A stretch of 64,000 bases of DNA from JOPF136 sp963773835. Lineage in GTDB: Bacteria > Acidobacteriota > Terriglobia > Acidiferrales > UBA7541. Made by a program: the position numbers and the translations under genes. Under the pieces are notes generated by a model that was not told the origin of the DNA, ran no database searches, and was given only the letters and a program-made list of their open reading frames with translations. Shown piece by piece: positions 53,667-62,925 of the stretch (positions are counted from its first letter, which is position 1; every line of letters starts with the position of its first letter). Location of the stretch: NCBI GenBank assembly GCA_963773835.1, contig CAVZCQ010000003.1:310001-374000 (forward strand), in the 5' to 3' direction.

Positions 53667-53720
53667 GGGGCTAAAGCCCCGTATTTCCAGCGGAAGCGGC
53701 GGCGGGGTTGAAACCCCGCC
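53667..53720. repeat. Paired palindromes (BIME-like), copy 4
   Basis: GGGGCT-AA-AGCCCC (53667-53680) and GGCGGGGTT-GA-AACCCCGCC (53701-53720), 20 bp apart, in the convergent gap between the CPBP gene and mtnA. Confidence 0.75.
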
Positions 53721-53793
53721 CTTCCACTGGCATTTATGAGCCGGCGGGTATCGGCGCCGGCGGCGAAGCACGGCAACTCTCCGCATCTGAATG

Positions 53794-54885
53794 CTACTGG
53801 CTGGCGAGGTTTGCGAGCGATTCTTGGAAGGGGGCGCGAGCGATGCCGCGCTCGGTGATGATGGCGGTGATGAACCGCGAGGGCGTGACGTCGAACGCGG
53901 GGTGCGCCACCGGCACATCGGGCGCAATGCGCACGCCGCGAATGTGGGTGACCTCTTCTGGCGAGCGCTCCTCGATGGGGATGGAGTCACCGGACGGAAG
54001 CGAAAGGTCCAGCGTGGAAATCGGCGCGGCCACGTAGAACGCCACATCGTGCTCGCGCGCGAGCACGGCCATCTGGTAGGTGCCGATTTTGTTGGCCGTG
54101 TCGCCGTTGGCCGCGATGCGGTCCGCCCCCACCACGATCGCGCTGATTTCCTGCGTCTTCAGGCAGTGGCCCACCATGTTGTCGGTGATGAGTTTCAGGG
54201 GAATGCCGGCCTGCTGGAGTTCCCAGGCGGTGAGGCGAGCGCCCTGGAGGTAGGGCCGGGTCTCCGGGACGAACACTTCCAGCTCGTGTCCCTGATACAC
54301 TGCCATGCGGATGACGCCCAGCGCCGTGCCGATTCCGGCGGTGGCGAGGGCGCCAGCGTTGCACTGCGTCATCACCCGGCCACTCTGCGGCAGCAGCGGG
54401 GCCCCGTGGCGGCCGATGGCCTCGTCGTTCTCGCGCTTTTCACGGTGAACGAGCTGGGCTTCGAGCACCATGGCGTGCCGCACGTCCTCGAGGCTCTCCG
54501 GCTGGCTCCCGTTCCGGGCAGCCGCATCGCAGGCCTCGGAGAATGTCCGGCGCATGCGGGAAATGGCCCAGAAGAGGTCCACAGCCGTGGGCCGCGTTTT
54601 GGAGAGCGAGTCGCAGATGGCGTCGAAATCCGCGCGCAACTCGTCGAGGGTGGCAGCGGAGGAATGCAGGACACCGATGGCCGCGCCCATGGCCGCGGCG
54701 ACGCCGATGGCCGGGGCACCGCGAATCTCCATGTCGCGGATGGCGCGGGCTACGTGCTGGTAATCGGTGTAGGTGTTGCGCACCTCATGATCGGGCAGCA
54801 GGCGTTGGTCGAGCACGACCACGCCGCTCCGCGTCCACTCAATGGGTTGCGCGGCCTGAATCGCGCGCTTGGATGCCTGATCCAT
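53794..54885 (-). CDS. mtnA: S-methyl-5-thioribose-1-phosphate isomerase
   Basis: 363 residues. Family motifs: IRDMEIRGAPAIGVAAAMG, VMTQCNAGALATAGIGTALG (catalytic Cys), LITDNMVGHCLKTQEISAIVVGADRIAANGDTANKIGTYQ (catalytic Asp) and FYVAAPISTLDLSLPSG. It isomerises methylthioribose-1-phosphate in the methionine salvage pathway. No other mtn gene lies in the window. ATG at 54885 follows GGACGGAG. Confidence 0.95.
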   Translation of the reverse strand: MDQASKRAIQAAQPIEWTRSGVVVLDQRLLPDHEVRNTYTDYQHVARAIRDMEIRGAPAIGVAAAMGAAIGVLHSSAATLDELRADFDAICDSLSKTRPTAVDLFWAISRMRRTFSEACDAAARNGSQPESLEDVRHAMVLEAQLVHREKRENDEAIGRHGAPLLPQSGRVMTQCNAGALATAGIGTALGVIRMAVYQGHELEVFVPETRPYLQGARLTAWELQQAGIPLKLITDNMVGHCLKTQEISAIVVGADRIAANGDTANKIGTYQMAVLAREHDVAFYVAAPISTLDLSLPSGDSIPIEERSPEEVTHIRGVRIAPDVPVAHPAFDVTPSRFITAIITERGIARAPFQESLANLASQ

Positions 54886-54967
54886 ACTCCGTCCATTGTA
54901 AACCACGCAGGGGTTAGGAGCAGCGAATGCGGCGCGTGCGATCGGCAGGAGGGCCGCGGGCACGGCC

Positions 54968-55360
54968 CTATCGAGAAACGCCGGGGGTGATGGCCAGGTA
55001 GGCGCGGGGGCGGGGGCGGAAGCGCGCGAGGAATGTGAGCAGGCGCTTCTGGAAGCCGTATTTGGCGTTGAGCAACTGGTCGGCAAGGCGCGCTTCGCCG
55101 CCCTCCAGGATGCGCGCGGTGGCCTCCACCCAATCACCCTTCAACCGGCCGCGCATGTCGCAGGGGGCGACGCGCACGCGGGGATTGTTGCGGATGCGCT
55201 TGACCTTCCCCGACGCCGCCTCTGAATACACGTAGAGGGTTCCGTGTTCTTCGGCAAACCACACGGGCACGGCAACGCCCTGGCCGTTTTTCTTGAAGGA
55301 CTCCAGGCTGATGTACGTCTGCCCGGCAAAGGGAGTGACCGCGTACGGTATCGCGGGCAT
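54968..55360 (-). CDS. PPOX-class pyridoxamine 5'-phosphate oxidase-like protein
   Basis: 130 residues, a split-barrel flavin or deazaflavin-binding fold. TYISLESFKKNGQGVAVPVWFAEEHGTLYVYSEAASGKVKRIRNNPRVRVAPCD is characteristic of PPOX class F420-dependent or FMN-binding proteins. The C-terminus (RPRAYLAITPG) is the closing strand. The cofactor is not certain. ATG at 55360. Confidence 0.8.
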   Translation of the reverse strand: MPAIPYAVTPFAGQTYISLESFKKNGQGVAVPVWFAEEHGTLYVYSEAASGKVKRIRNNPRVRVAPCDMRGRLKGDWVEATARILEGGEARLADQLLNAKYGFQKRLLTFLARFRPRPRAYLAITPGVSR

Positions 55361-55366
55361 GTGAGC

Positions 55367-55402
55367 AAAAAAAGGGAGCGGCCCCCGGGGGGTGACGCTC
55401 CC
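55367..55402 (-). terminator. Rho-independent terminator of the two-gene exported-protein operon
   Basis: On the minus strand GGGAGCG (55402-55396) pairs with CGCTCCC (55380-55374) and is followed by seven T (55373-55367). It lies just after the stop at 55409. Confidence 0.75.
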
Positions 55403-55408
55403 AGGATG

Positions 55409-55939
55409 CTAGAAGCTATCGGTTACGACCTGAGCGACCTTCTTGGCGAGGTCGTAGGTAGCGCGAAGGTTTTCACCGAAGAAGCGCACCTTGCCTTCGA
55501 TATCCCTTTCGAGAAGCACCTTGCCGCTCTTGTCGGTGAAAGTGACCTTAATCTTGATGGAGGTGGCTCCGGCGACAGTGGTGACCTCGCGCTTCTTCTG
55601 GCTGCCTTCCTTGAAGGCCTGGGGAACCAAGTGCAGGATGACGAGATCGGGCACATCGGCGGCGGCGCGGTCGCCGCTGCGATAGACGTGCTTGAACTTC
55701 TTGGTCTTTTCCACCTGGAGGATCACGTTTTCGTAGGTGGCGATGCGGAAGTCCTCCGGGATGAACAGGTCCTCGGGCGGATTGGTGCGCTCAATTTGAA
55801 TCGCGGAGGCAGAAAGCTTCTGTGCCGCGGCCTGCTGCGGGCCGGGCTGGGCGACTAGAGAGCCAGCCATCAGCAGGGCGGCGCCGCTGGCGACGATGGC
55901 GAAAATCGAGGGGAATGCAGATCGGGTAACTGGATTCAT
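55409..55939 (-). CDS. Exported protein of unknown function, partner of the following gene
   Basis: 176 residues. Signal peptide (SIFAIVASGAALLMAGSLVA), then a compact domain with FRIATYENVILQVEKTKKFKHV, DLVILHLVPQAFKEGSQKKREVT and SIKIKVTFTDKSGKVLLERDIEGKV. The alternating pattern resembles DUF4410-like exported proteins, but I am not certain. ATG 55939 has GGAGTGACC upstream. The gene starts five bases after the stop of the gene at 55945, so the two form an operon closed by the terminator at 55367-55402. Confidence 0.6.
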   Translation of the reverse strand: MNPVTRSAFPSIFAIVASGAALLMAGSLVAQPGPQQAAAQKLSASAIQIERTNPPEDLFIPEDFRIATYENVILQVEKTKKFKHVYRSGDRAAADVPDLVILHLVPQAFKEGSQKKREVTTVAGATSIKIKVTFTDKSGKVLLERDIEGKVRFFGENLRATYDLAKKVAQVVTDSF

Positions 55940-55944
55940 GACGG

Positions 55945-56526
55945 TCACTCCTTCGCTTCCGGTGGTTCCACATGAGCGCTGACCTTCGCGCCCTGCGCGA
56001 CGAGTTGGTTCTTGAAGGAAGTGGCTAGCCCCGCGGGAAGCACAAAAACAGCCCCGTGAAAGCCGCCATTCGAGTCCACGTATTCCACGGTGAGGACCTC
56101 GACCTTGTGGGAGAAGAGGCTGACGAGGCGGCCGCCTCCGTATGGGATGCCCATGGTTACAACCTTGCCGGCGCCGGTAACGTCCTGCCTACTCTGGTTG
56201 CCGGTAAAAATGTCCGTGATGGAGGCTGTTGCGATGCCGGCTTTGTTTTTGCCGGCGGAAAACTCCAGACCGGAGGGGACCACGCTGAGGGTGCCCTTGG
56301 CGTTGGTCTTGATGTTCTCGAGGCCGATGACGCACTTGGCGTCCGGGATCGAACTCGTTTGAGAAGCCTGCGGCGCCGCCTGCTGGCCGTACACGCGCCT
56401 CGCCGCGGGAATGAACAGAAGCGCGGCGGCGGCCAGAACCACGCCGGCCAGGCGATGAGGCCGCCGCGCGGCCCTGGATTCGCCGTTGGGATGGGGAGAA
56501 TTCAATTCAGCGAGCAAAGTCTTCAT
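55945..56526 (-). CDS. Membrane-anchored or exported hypothetical protein
   Basis: 193 residues. An Arg-rich start (about 18-34) and one hydrophobic segment (LAGVVLAAAALLFIPAARRVY) form a signal or anchor. The rest is a single beta-rich domain (IKTNAKGTLSVVPSGLEFSAG, ITDIFTGNQSRQDVTGAGKVV, PYGGGRLVSLFSHKVEVLTVEYVDSNG) that resembles PH-like exported domains of Acidobacteria. The function is unknown. ATG 56526 has ACGAGAG upstream. Confidence 0.6.
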   Translation of the reverse strand: MKTLLAELNSPHPNGESRAARRPHRLAGVVLAAAALLFIPAARRVYGQQAAPQASQTSSIPDAKCVIGLENIKTNAKGTLSVVPSGLEFSAGKNKAGIATASITDIFTGNQSRQDVTGAGKVVTMGIPYGGGRLVSLFSHKVEVLTVEYVDSNGGFHGAVFVLPAGLATSFKNQLVAQGAKVSAHVEPPEAKE

Positions 56527-56700
56527 CTCTCGTTTCCTTTTCCAGCTCCGTGCCGTCAATCGGCCTGGGAAGCTACTCGACGCGGCCTTAGGGAGCCTGC
56601 CTACGGCAAGCCGGCCGCTGCGGAGACACGCACCATATCAGAGGAAGGCCGCTTGTGGAAGGAGAAAAGGCACTCGAACACCCGGCGGGAGCCAGCAGAC

Positions 56701-56743
56701 AAAGAAGAAGGGCCGCGAGGAAAAGCGAGGATCCTCGCGGCCC
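56701..56743 (-). terminator. Hairpin terminator of the TonB-dependent receptor gene
   Basis: GGGCCGCGAGG (56743-56733, minus strand) pairs perfectly with its complement at 56720-56710, followed by TTCTTCTTT. It lies 25 bp after the receptor's stop. Confidence 0.6.
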
Positions 56744-56768
56744 GGAGTTGGTCTGAGTTTCCGGAGAG

Positions 56769-59700
56769 TTAGAAAGAGACTTTCACGCCCCATTCGATTT
56801 GCCTGGGGGCGCCCAAAGCAAATACGCCGGAGCCGAGACCGACGAGGTTGGTGCGGTTTGCCTTTGTGGTTGTGTTGACCGCGCCCACGCAGGTCGACTG
56901 CGTGGGGTCAAAAGCGCCGCCCGCATTCTGGCAGGCAGACAGCGGGGTCAGGATGCCGTTAGGCGGCAGGCTGGGAGAGTCGTAATTCTGATGGTTGAAA
57001 ATGTTGTAGAACGTTATCTGGGGGTGCACGACCACTCGTTCAGGAGCGGACTTCCAGAAACGGGCCACATGGATGTTCCAGCCTACGCTGGTATCGAAGG
57101 TGAAGAGGGCGCTGGTGTTGACGGCGCCGGGGACGATGGGAGCGATGGCGGGAGCCGTGGCCCCTAGAGAAGTGAGCTGAGCGGGCGTAAAGAGTCCGGC
57201 GTTTACGAGGGCTTCACCCGCAGGCGTCGGCTTGCCAGCGAAATTGGCATTGTACGAGGTAATCTTCGAGTTCAATCCGCCCAAGCTGAGGCCACGGTTG
57301 AGCGACCCGACATTTGATCCCGGGAGGATATCACCCTGACCCGGGCTGGCAGCCTGGGAGCCAGCAAAGCTGCCGTCTCCGGTCAGGTCGGTGGTGAAGA
57401 TGTTTCCGCCGCCGGGGAGGAAAAGCGTGACCGGAAGTGCGGTGTAGTAGTGGGTGACAATTCCGAGCTCGGTCCACCAGGGAAGCTCGAAGACGCCGCC
57501 GGCGGAAAACTGGTTGGTGCGGTCCAGTCCTGTGGGGCCGATGGTGCCGTTCGGATTGCGAAAGTCACGCACGACGCTGATGAAATCCGTGTCGTTTACC
57601 TGGCCGATATACCGGGAATAGGAATAGGAGACGATGAAGTTCGCGTTGCGGATTCCCGGCATGAGGTTTTTCTTCTGGGATTTCAGGGACATCTGCAAGC
57701 CGTTGTAAACGGCCCGGCCGGTGGGGAAAGCGATTTGCATCTGGCCGAAGCTTGGGTTTTTGCCGGCAAATGCACAAGCCGGGGTTCCTGCCGGGATCCC
57801 AGCCGCGACTGGCAGGAAACCGCAGGAAGCGCCACCCGTTCTTTGATTTGGCGAGTCCAGGCCATTCGCTCGGTAGCTGTTAATGGTGGCCCCGCCGGCA
57901 ATGGCGCAATTGGTGGCCGCCGCGGTGGCGTTGGCGGCGCACCCCGCAAAGGACCCGTTGGTGACGGAGACGGCGTTTGTGGCCGATGCCAGGTTCAAGG
58001 TAGAAGCGTCGCCCACATGGTTGGCATCCTCCACAATGATGTAGTGCAGGGCCACGTTGCGGACATAGTCCATCTGGAAGACCGTGCCGGGGACGATCTC
58101 GCGCTGAAAGCCGATGTTCATCTGCACGGAATAGGGGCTCACATAGTCTGGGGAGAGCGGGGTGTTGCCCGTGAAGTTGAGGCCTTCTGCGAGCGTATTG
58201 CCGAGATAAGAGCCGTTGCTCGCGGCCCCCGCCGCCTTTGTGGCCGTCTGGAACTGAGTTTCCAAAGCGGCCACGGCACCTGCAACACCGGTGGCGCCGA
58301 TGGGATTGCCGCAAACCTGCGTTGCGATGTTCAAGCCGTTGGCCATAGTGACCGTCGTACCGTTGGGAAGCAAAAGACCGCCCGGGCACACTGAGCCAGT
58401 ACCGAAGAATAGACCGGTGGGGAGGCGGGTGGGGCGGTCGAACAGGGTGTTATTGAAAATGGCGTTCTCGTAGTAAATGCCGATGCCGCCACGGATGACG
58501 GTTTTGCCGCTCTTCGTGGGGTCCCAGGCGAAGCCGACGTTGCCGCCGAAGTTGCTGTTGGGCTGGTTGACCTGTCGGCCCAGACCCGGCACCAGGTTGT
58601 CCAGGAGGTTGCCGGTGCAGGGGGTCACAGGAAACTGAGCCGGGTTAGCCGCCGAGCAGGGAACGGGGGGAAGGTCGGCATCCGTGCGGCCTGTATCGCG
58701 AACGTATCTCACGCCATAGGTAAGGCTCAAATTCGGCCGGAGCTTCCAGGTGTCGCCCAGATACCACTGGATGCGGTGGTCCTCCTGACCTCCCGCTGGG
58801 AGGCCAAAGGCGGATTTTTCCGTGAAGAAGCCCTGGCCGTTACCGAGCGAGATTAGATTAACGTTGTAGTTCAGAGGATTGCCAGCTCCGCCGGGCAAGG
58901 ACGTAAAAGTGCCGCACGTCCCGGTAAAGCAGCCGGCGCCGGACGAGTTATTGGCGATGCCCTGGAGGGCGATAAAGGCGGCGAAGCCGCCACCCTGGAT
59001 GCGATCAAAGCCGAACCCGTAGCGCACGATGTGATTGCGAATGGTGCGGCTGCCGTCGTACTTGATCTGGGTGTTCTGCTGGAAGGTGCCCTGGGGCGCG
59101 AGGAAGTTGGCGCCCGAGCAGAAGGGGTCGAGACCCGCGGTGAGGCAGAAGGGGTCGCCGCCGATGGCAATAGCGATGCCGGGCGCAGGGTTAAACGCGC
59201 CGGAAGTGGCCACGGCATCGGTGATGAAATTGTGGAATTTGGAGAAGCCGAAGCGGATGGAGTGGCTGTACGGTCCGGTGTTGAAATCCGTGCCCACGAC
59301 GTAGGAGTGCTGATAGTCCACGTTGAGGAAGGGGTCAAACGTGTTGGGGATGAAGGGGACGACGTCGCGGTTCTGCTCATCATTGAAGCGGGCGAACATG
59401 CTCCAGTTGGGTTTGATCTGCCAGTCGATTTTGCCGAGGAATTCGAGGTCGCGAAACAACGCGCTGTAGCTGCCTGACGTGACGGTAAAGGGAGCGGCGG
59501 GGACCACTGCGGTCTGCTGGTCCTGGCGCGTGCGCTCGAAGTCGCCGAAGAAGAAGAGCTTGTTCTTGATGATGGGACCGCCGAGGTCCGCGCCGTACTG
59601 GTGGCGGAAGAAGTTCACATCAGTACCGGGAGACTGCTCGGCGGCCAGGGCATGGTTGCGCCCGTAATAATACCCGTCGCCATGCCAGTCGTTGTTGCCG

Positions 59701-60467
59701 GAGCGCGTGGTGACGTTCACCGCTCCGGAAGAGGTGAGCTCGGTAGAGAGGTCGAGGGAGGACGAGCTCAACTGGAATTCCTGGATGGCGCTGGCGGGAA
59801 TGTTCGCGGTGGTGGTGCCCACGGTTTCGTCGCTGATGTCAATTCCGTCCACCTCGATGCGGGCAGTGCGGCCGAAGCGGCCGCCGAAGGAGATGGAGGA
59901 GTAGCCGTTCTTGGTGGGGTCGAAGTTGGCGCCGTCCTGGATCTGGACGCCGGGCTCGAGCTGGGCGAGGTCGAGGAAGTTGCGGCCGTTTACCGGCAGG
60001 GTGTCAATTTGCTCGCGGCTGAGGACGCCCTGTACCGTGTCCTGCTCCGTATTGACGGCCACGGCGCTCTCCGACACGGTAACCACCGTGCTGGCCGAGC
60101 CTACCTCGAGCTTAAAGTTCGCCGGGGTGGTCACGCCGACCTGAACGGTGATGTCAGCCTGTGTGGTCTTGAAGCCGCCGGACTCCACCTTCACGGCATA
60201 GACGGCGGGGATCAAGCCGCCGGAGTTGTAGGTACCGGTTGCGGTGCTGGAGAGCTTGATGGATTGCCCCGTGTCTTTTCTGGTGATGGTGATCGTAGCT
60301 CCCGGAATGGCCGCGCCGCTGGGGTCCGAGATGGTGCCCTGGATGCTGCCGGTCGAGATGGTTGACTGCGCCTGCGCCGGCGCCGGCCAGAACAGGGTGG
60401 CGGCAAACAAGCCTGCCAGGGCGCTCCACAGAACCCGCTCCCAGATATGCTTCGCCTTGCTGATCAT
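56769..60467 (-). CDS. Oar-like TonB-dependent receptor with carboxypeptidase-regulatory domain
   Basis: 1232 residues. Signal peptide (ALAGLFAATLFWPAPAQAQ), a CarboxypepD_reg-like domain (STGSIQGTISDPSGAAIPGATITITRKDTG, about 36-120), then a plug (QIDTLPVNGRNFLDLAQLEPGVQ; IEVDGIDISDETVG; AIQEFQLSSSSLD) and a long beta barrel with the closing aromatic strand RQIEWGVKVSF. This is the dominant outer-membrane receptor type of Acidobacteriota; the ligand, probably a plant- or soil-derived oligosaccharide or peptide, is unknown. ATG 60467 has GGAGGGG eight bases upstream. It is monocistronic. Confidence 0.93.
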   Translation of the reverse strand: MISKAKHIWERVLWSALAGLFAATLFWPAPAQAQSTISTGSIQGTISDPSGAAIPGATITITRKDTGQSIKLSSTATGTYNSGGLIPAVYAVKVESGGFKTTQADITVQVGVTTPANFKLEVGSASTVVTVSESAVAVNTEQDTVQGVLSREQIDTLPVNGRNFLDLAQLEPGVQIQDGANFDPTKNGYSSISFGGRFGRTARIEVDGIDISDETVGTTTANIPASAIQEFQLSSSSLDLSTELTSSGAVNVTTRSGNNDWHGDGYYYGRNHALAAEQSPGTDVNFFRHQYGADLGGPIIKNKLFFFGDFERTRQDQQTAVVPAAPFTVTSGSYSALFRDLEFLGKIDWQIKPNWSMFARFNDEQNRDVVPFIPNTFDPFLNVDYQHSYVVGTDFNTGPYSHSIRFGFSKFHNFITDAVATSGAFNPAPGIAIAIGGDPFCLTAGLDPFCSGANFLAPQGTFQQNTQIKYDGSRTIRNHIVRYGFGFDRIQGGGFAAFIALQGIANNSSGAGCFTGTCGTFTSLPGGAGNPLNYNVNLISLGNGQGFFTEKSAFGLPAGGQEDHRIQWYLGDTWKLRPNLSLTYGVRYVRDTGRTDADLPPVPCSAANPAQFPVTPCTGNLLDNLVPGLGRQVNQPNSNFGGNVGFAWDPTKSGKTVIRGGIGIYYENAIFNNTLFDRPTRLPTGLFFGTGSVCPGGLLLPNGTTVTMANGLNIATQVCGNPIGATGVAGAVAALETQFQTATKAAGAASNGSYLGNTLAEGLNFTGNTPLSPDYVSPYSVQMNIGFQREIVPGTVFQMDYVRNVALHYIIVEDANHVGDASTLNLASATNAVSVTNGSFAGCAANATAAATNCAIAGGATINSYRANGLDSPNQRTGGASCGFLPVAAGIPAGTPACAFAGKNPSFGQMQIAFPTGRAVYNGLQMSLKSQKKNLMPGIRNANFIVSYSYSRYIGQVNDTDFISVVRDFRNPNGTIGPTGLDRTNQFSAGGVFELPWWTELGIVTHYYTALPVTLFLPGGGNIFTTDLTGDGSFAGSQAASPGQGDILPGSNVGSLNRGLSLGGLNSKITSYNANFAGKPTPAGEALVNAGLFTPAQLTSLGATAPAIAPIVPGAVNTSALFTFDTSVGWNIHVARFWKSAPERVVVHPQITFYNIFNHQNYDSPSLPPNGILTPLSACQNAGGAFDPTQSTCVGAVNTTTKANRTNLVGLGSGVFALGAPRQIEWGVKVSF

Positions 60468-60761
60468 TTCACACCCCTCCGTATAGACGTATGGAATGAA
60501 CTTCCGGAATGCCGAGGATTTCCTCGGGCTTCCGCAGAACAACTGATTGTCTGGACACCCCTAAATCTCTCGCCTTCCCCCTGGGGCACAAGGCAGGTGG
60601 AAATATCTAATTCCGGAGACTTGGAGAAGTCAAGAAGAATTGGCGATTGTGCCCGCCAGCAGGCACGGGCGGCAGCGGAGAATTGAGGATGCGGGCATGG
60701 TGGAGGCGGCAGAGACGGAGAGCGGGTGCGCGGGCTAGCGACTGGGAACGATGACGGGAGC

Positions 60762-60879
60762 GGGTCAGTTTGCCCTGATGGACTCGAGGAAGGGTTGTGG
60801 TTGTTTGTTGTTGGCGTATTTTGAGGCAATTGAGCGTTCGCACAGACAGGATTGTCTGTGCTACTGGGCAAACTGACCC
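60762..60879. repeat. 118-bp element with nested inverted repeats
   Basis: Perfect 14-bp terminal inverted repeats, GGGTCAGTTTGCCC (60762-60775) and GGGCAAACTGACCC (60866-60879), enclose an inner palindrome GCACAGACA-GGAT-TGTCTGTGC (60840-60861). The layout is that of a miniature inverted-repeat element. It lies between the receptor gene and the 16S promoter. Confidence 0.6.
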
Positions 60880-60963
60880 ACTACCGCGGCGAGGGGAGCG
60901 GGTGAGGGCTGTGGAACAGGCTGTGGAAAGCGCGAGGAGGGGAGCAAATGCGGGGGAATGCTG

Positions 60964-60993
60964 CTTGACTCCGAGGCCGCGATTTCGTAGAAT
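60964..60993 (+). promoter_or_regulatory. rRNA promoter
   Basis: TTGACT (60964-60969), an 18-bp spacer and TAGAAT (60988-60993), about 190 bp ahead of the mature 16S 5' end. It is the best sigma-70-like match in this leader. Confidence 0.6.
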
Positions 60994-61032
60994 TGTAAAT
61001 TGCCTCAAGGCCTTCCTGCCTGCCAGGGAGTC

Positions 61033-61045
61033 TGTTCTTTGACAA
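61033..61045 (+). promoter_or_regulatory. boxA-like antitermination site in the rRNA leader
   Basis: TGTTCTTTGACAA fits the boxA pattern (TGYTCTTTRA) recognised by NusB/NusE, at the usual place between promoter and 16S. Confidence 0.6.
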
Positions 61046-61093
61046 TCGAGTGAAACGAGCCAGAACCCGTTTGGTTGAATGAGTCAGCCGAAC
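61045..61093 (+). other. 5' arm of the 16S processing stem
   Basis: The leader blocks ATCGAGTGA, CCAGAACCCGT and GTCAGCCGAAC have complements in the trailer (62787-62833) in reverse order. TTGCCTCAA at 61000-61008 also pairs with TTGAGGCAA at 62849-62857, so the stem extends further out. RNase III-type processing is inferred. Confidence 0.7.
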
Positions 61094-61185
61094 GACATAA
61101 GTTCGTTCTGCCTTCCGTTCCGTAGAATCCCGAATCTTTCAGCAAGGGGACCGGGAATGGGGCGTGAAGAAACAGAACACCAGTT

Positions 61186-62716
<1,531 letters not shown>

Positions 62717-62786
62717 TAAAAACAACGGCGGATCTACCTGCACTCGTTGCAGGGACGAGCTGCCCAACCGGTTCTCACGGACCGGA

Positions 62787-62833
62787 GTTCGGCTGACCGA
62801 AAGCCTTACGGGTTCTGGCCCGTCTCACTCGAT
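62787..62833 (+). other. 3' arm of the 16S processing stem
   Basis: GTTCGGCTGAC, ACGGGTTCTGG and TCACTCGAT are complementary to the leader arm at 61045-61093. The arm lies between the mature 16S end and the terminator. Confidence 0.7.
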
Positions 62834-62861
62834 GGTTCGAAGAACAATTTGAGGCAAACGC

Positions 62862-62902
62862 AAACGCCCCGGCGATACCAGTCGCCGGGGCGTTTTTGTT
62901 TT
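62862..62902 (+). terminator. Strong rho-independent terminator of the 16S unit
   Basis: AAACGCCCCGGCGA (62862-62875) pairs without mismatch with TCGCCGGGGCGTTT (62882-62895) around TACCAG, followed by a T-rich tail (TTTTTGTTTTT from 62893). It separates the 16S gene from the convergent protease gene. Confidence 0.9.
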
Positions 62903-62925
62903 TGGGCGTGGCGCGTGTGGACGAG

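Noticed and set aside
62717..62861. tRNA-Ile or tRNA-Ala in the 16S downstream spacer
   Set aside because: No cloverleaf, TTCRANY loop or CCA is present; the sequence is instead complementary to the 16S leader.
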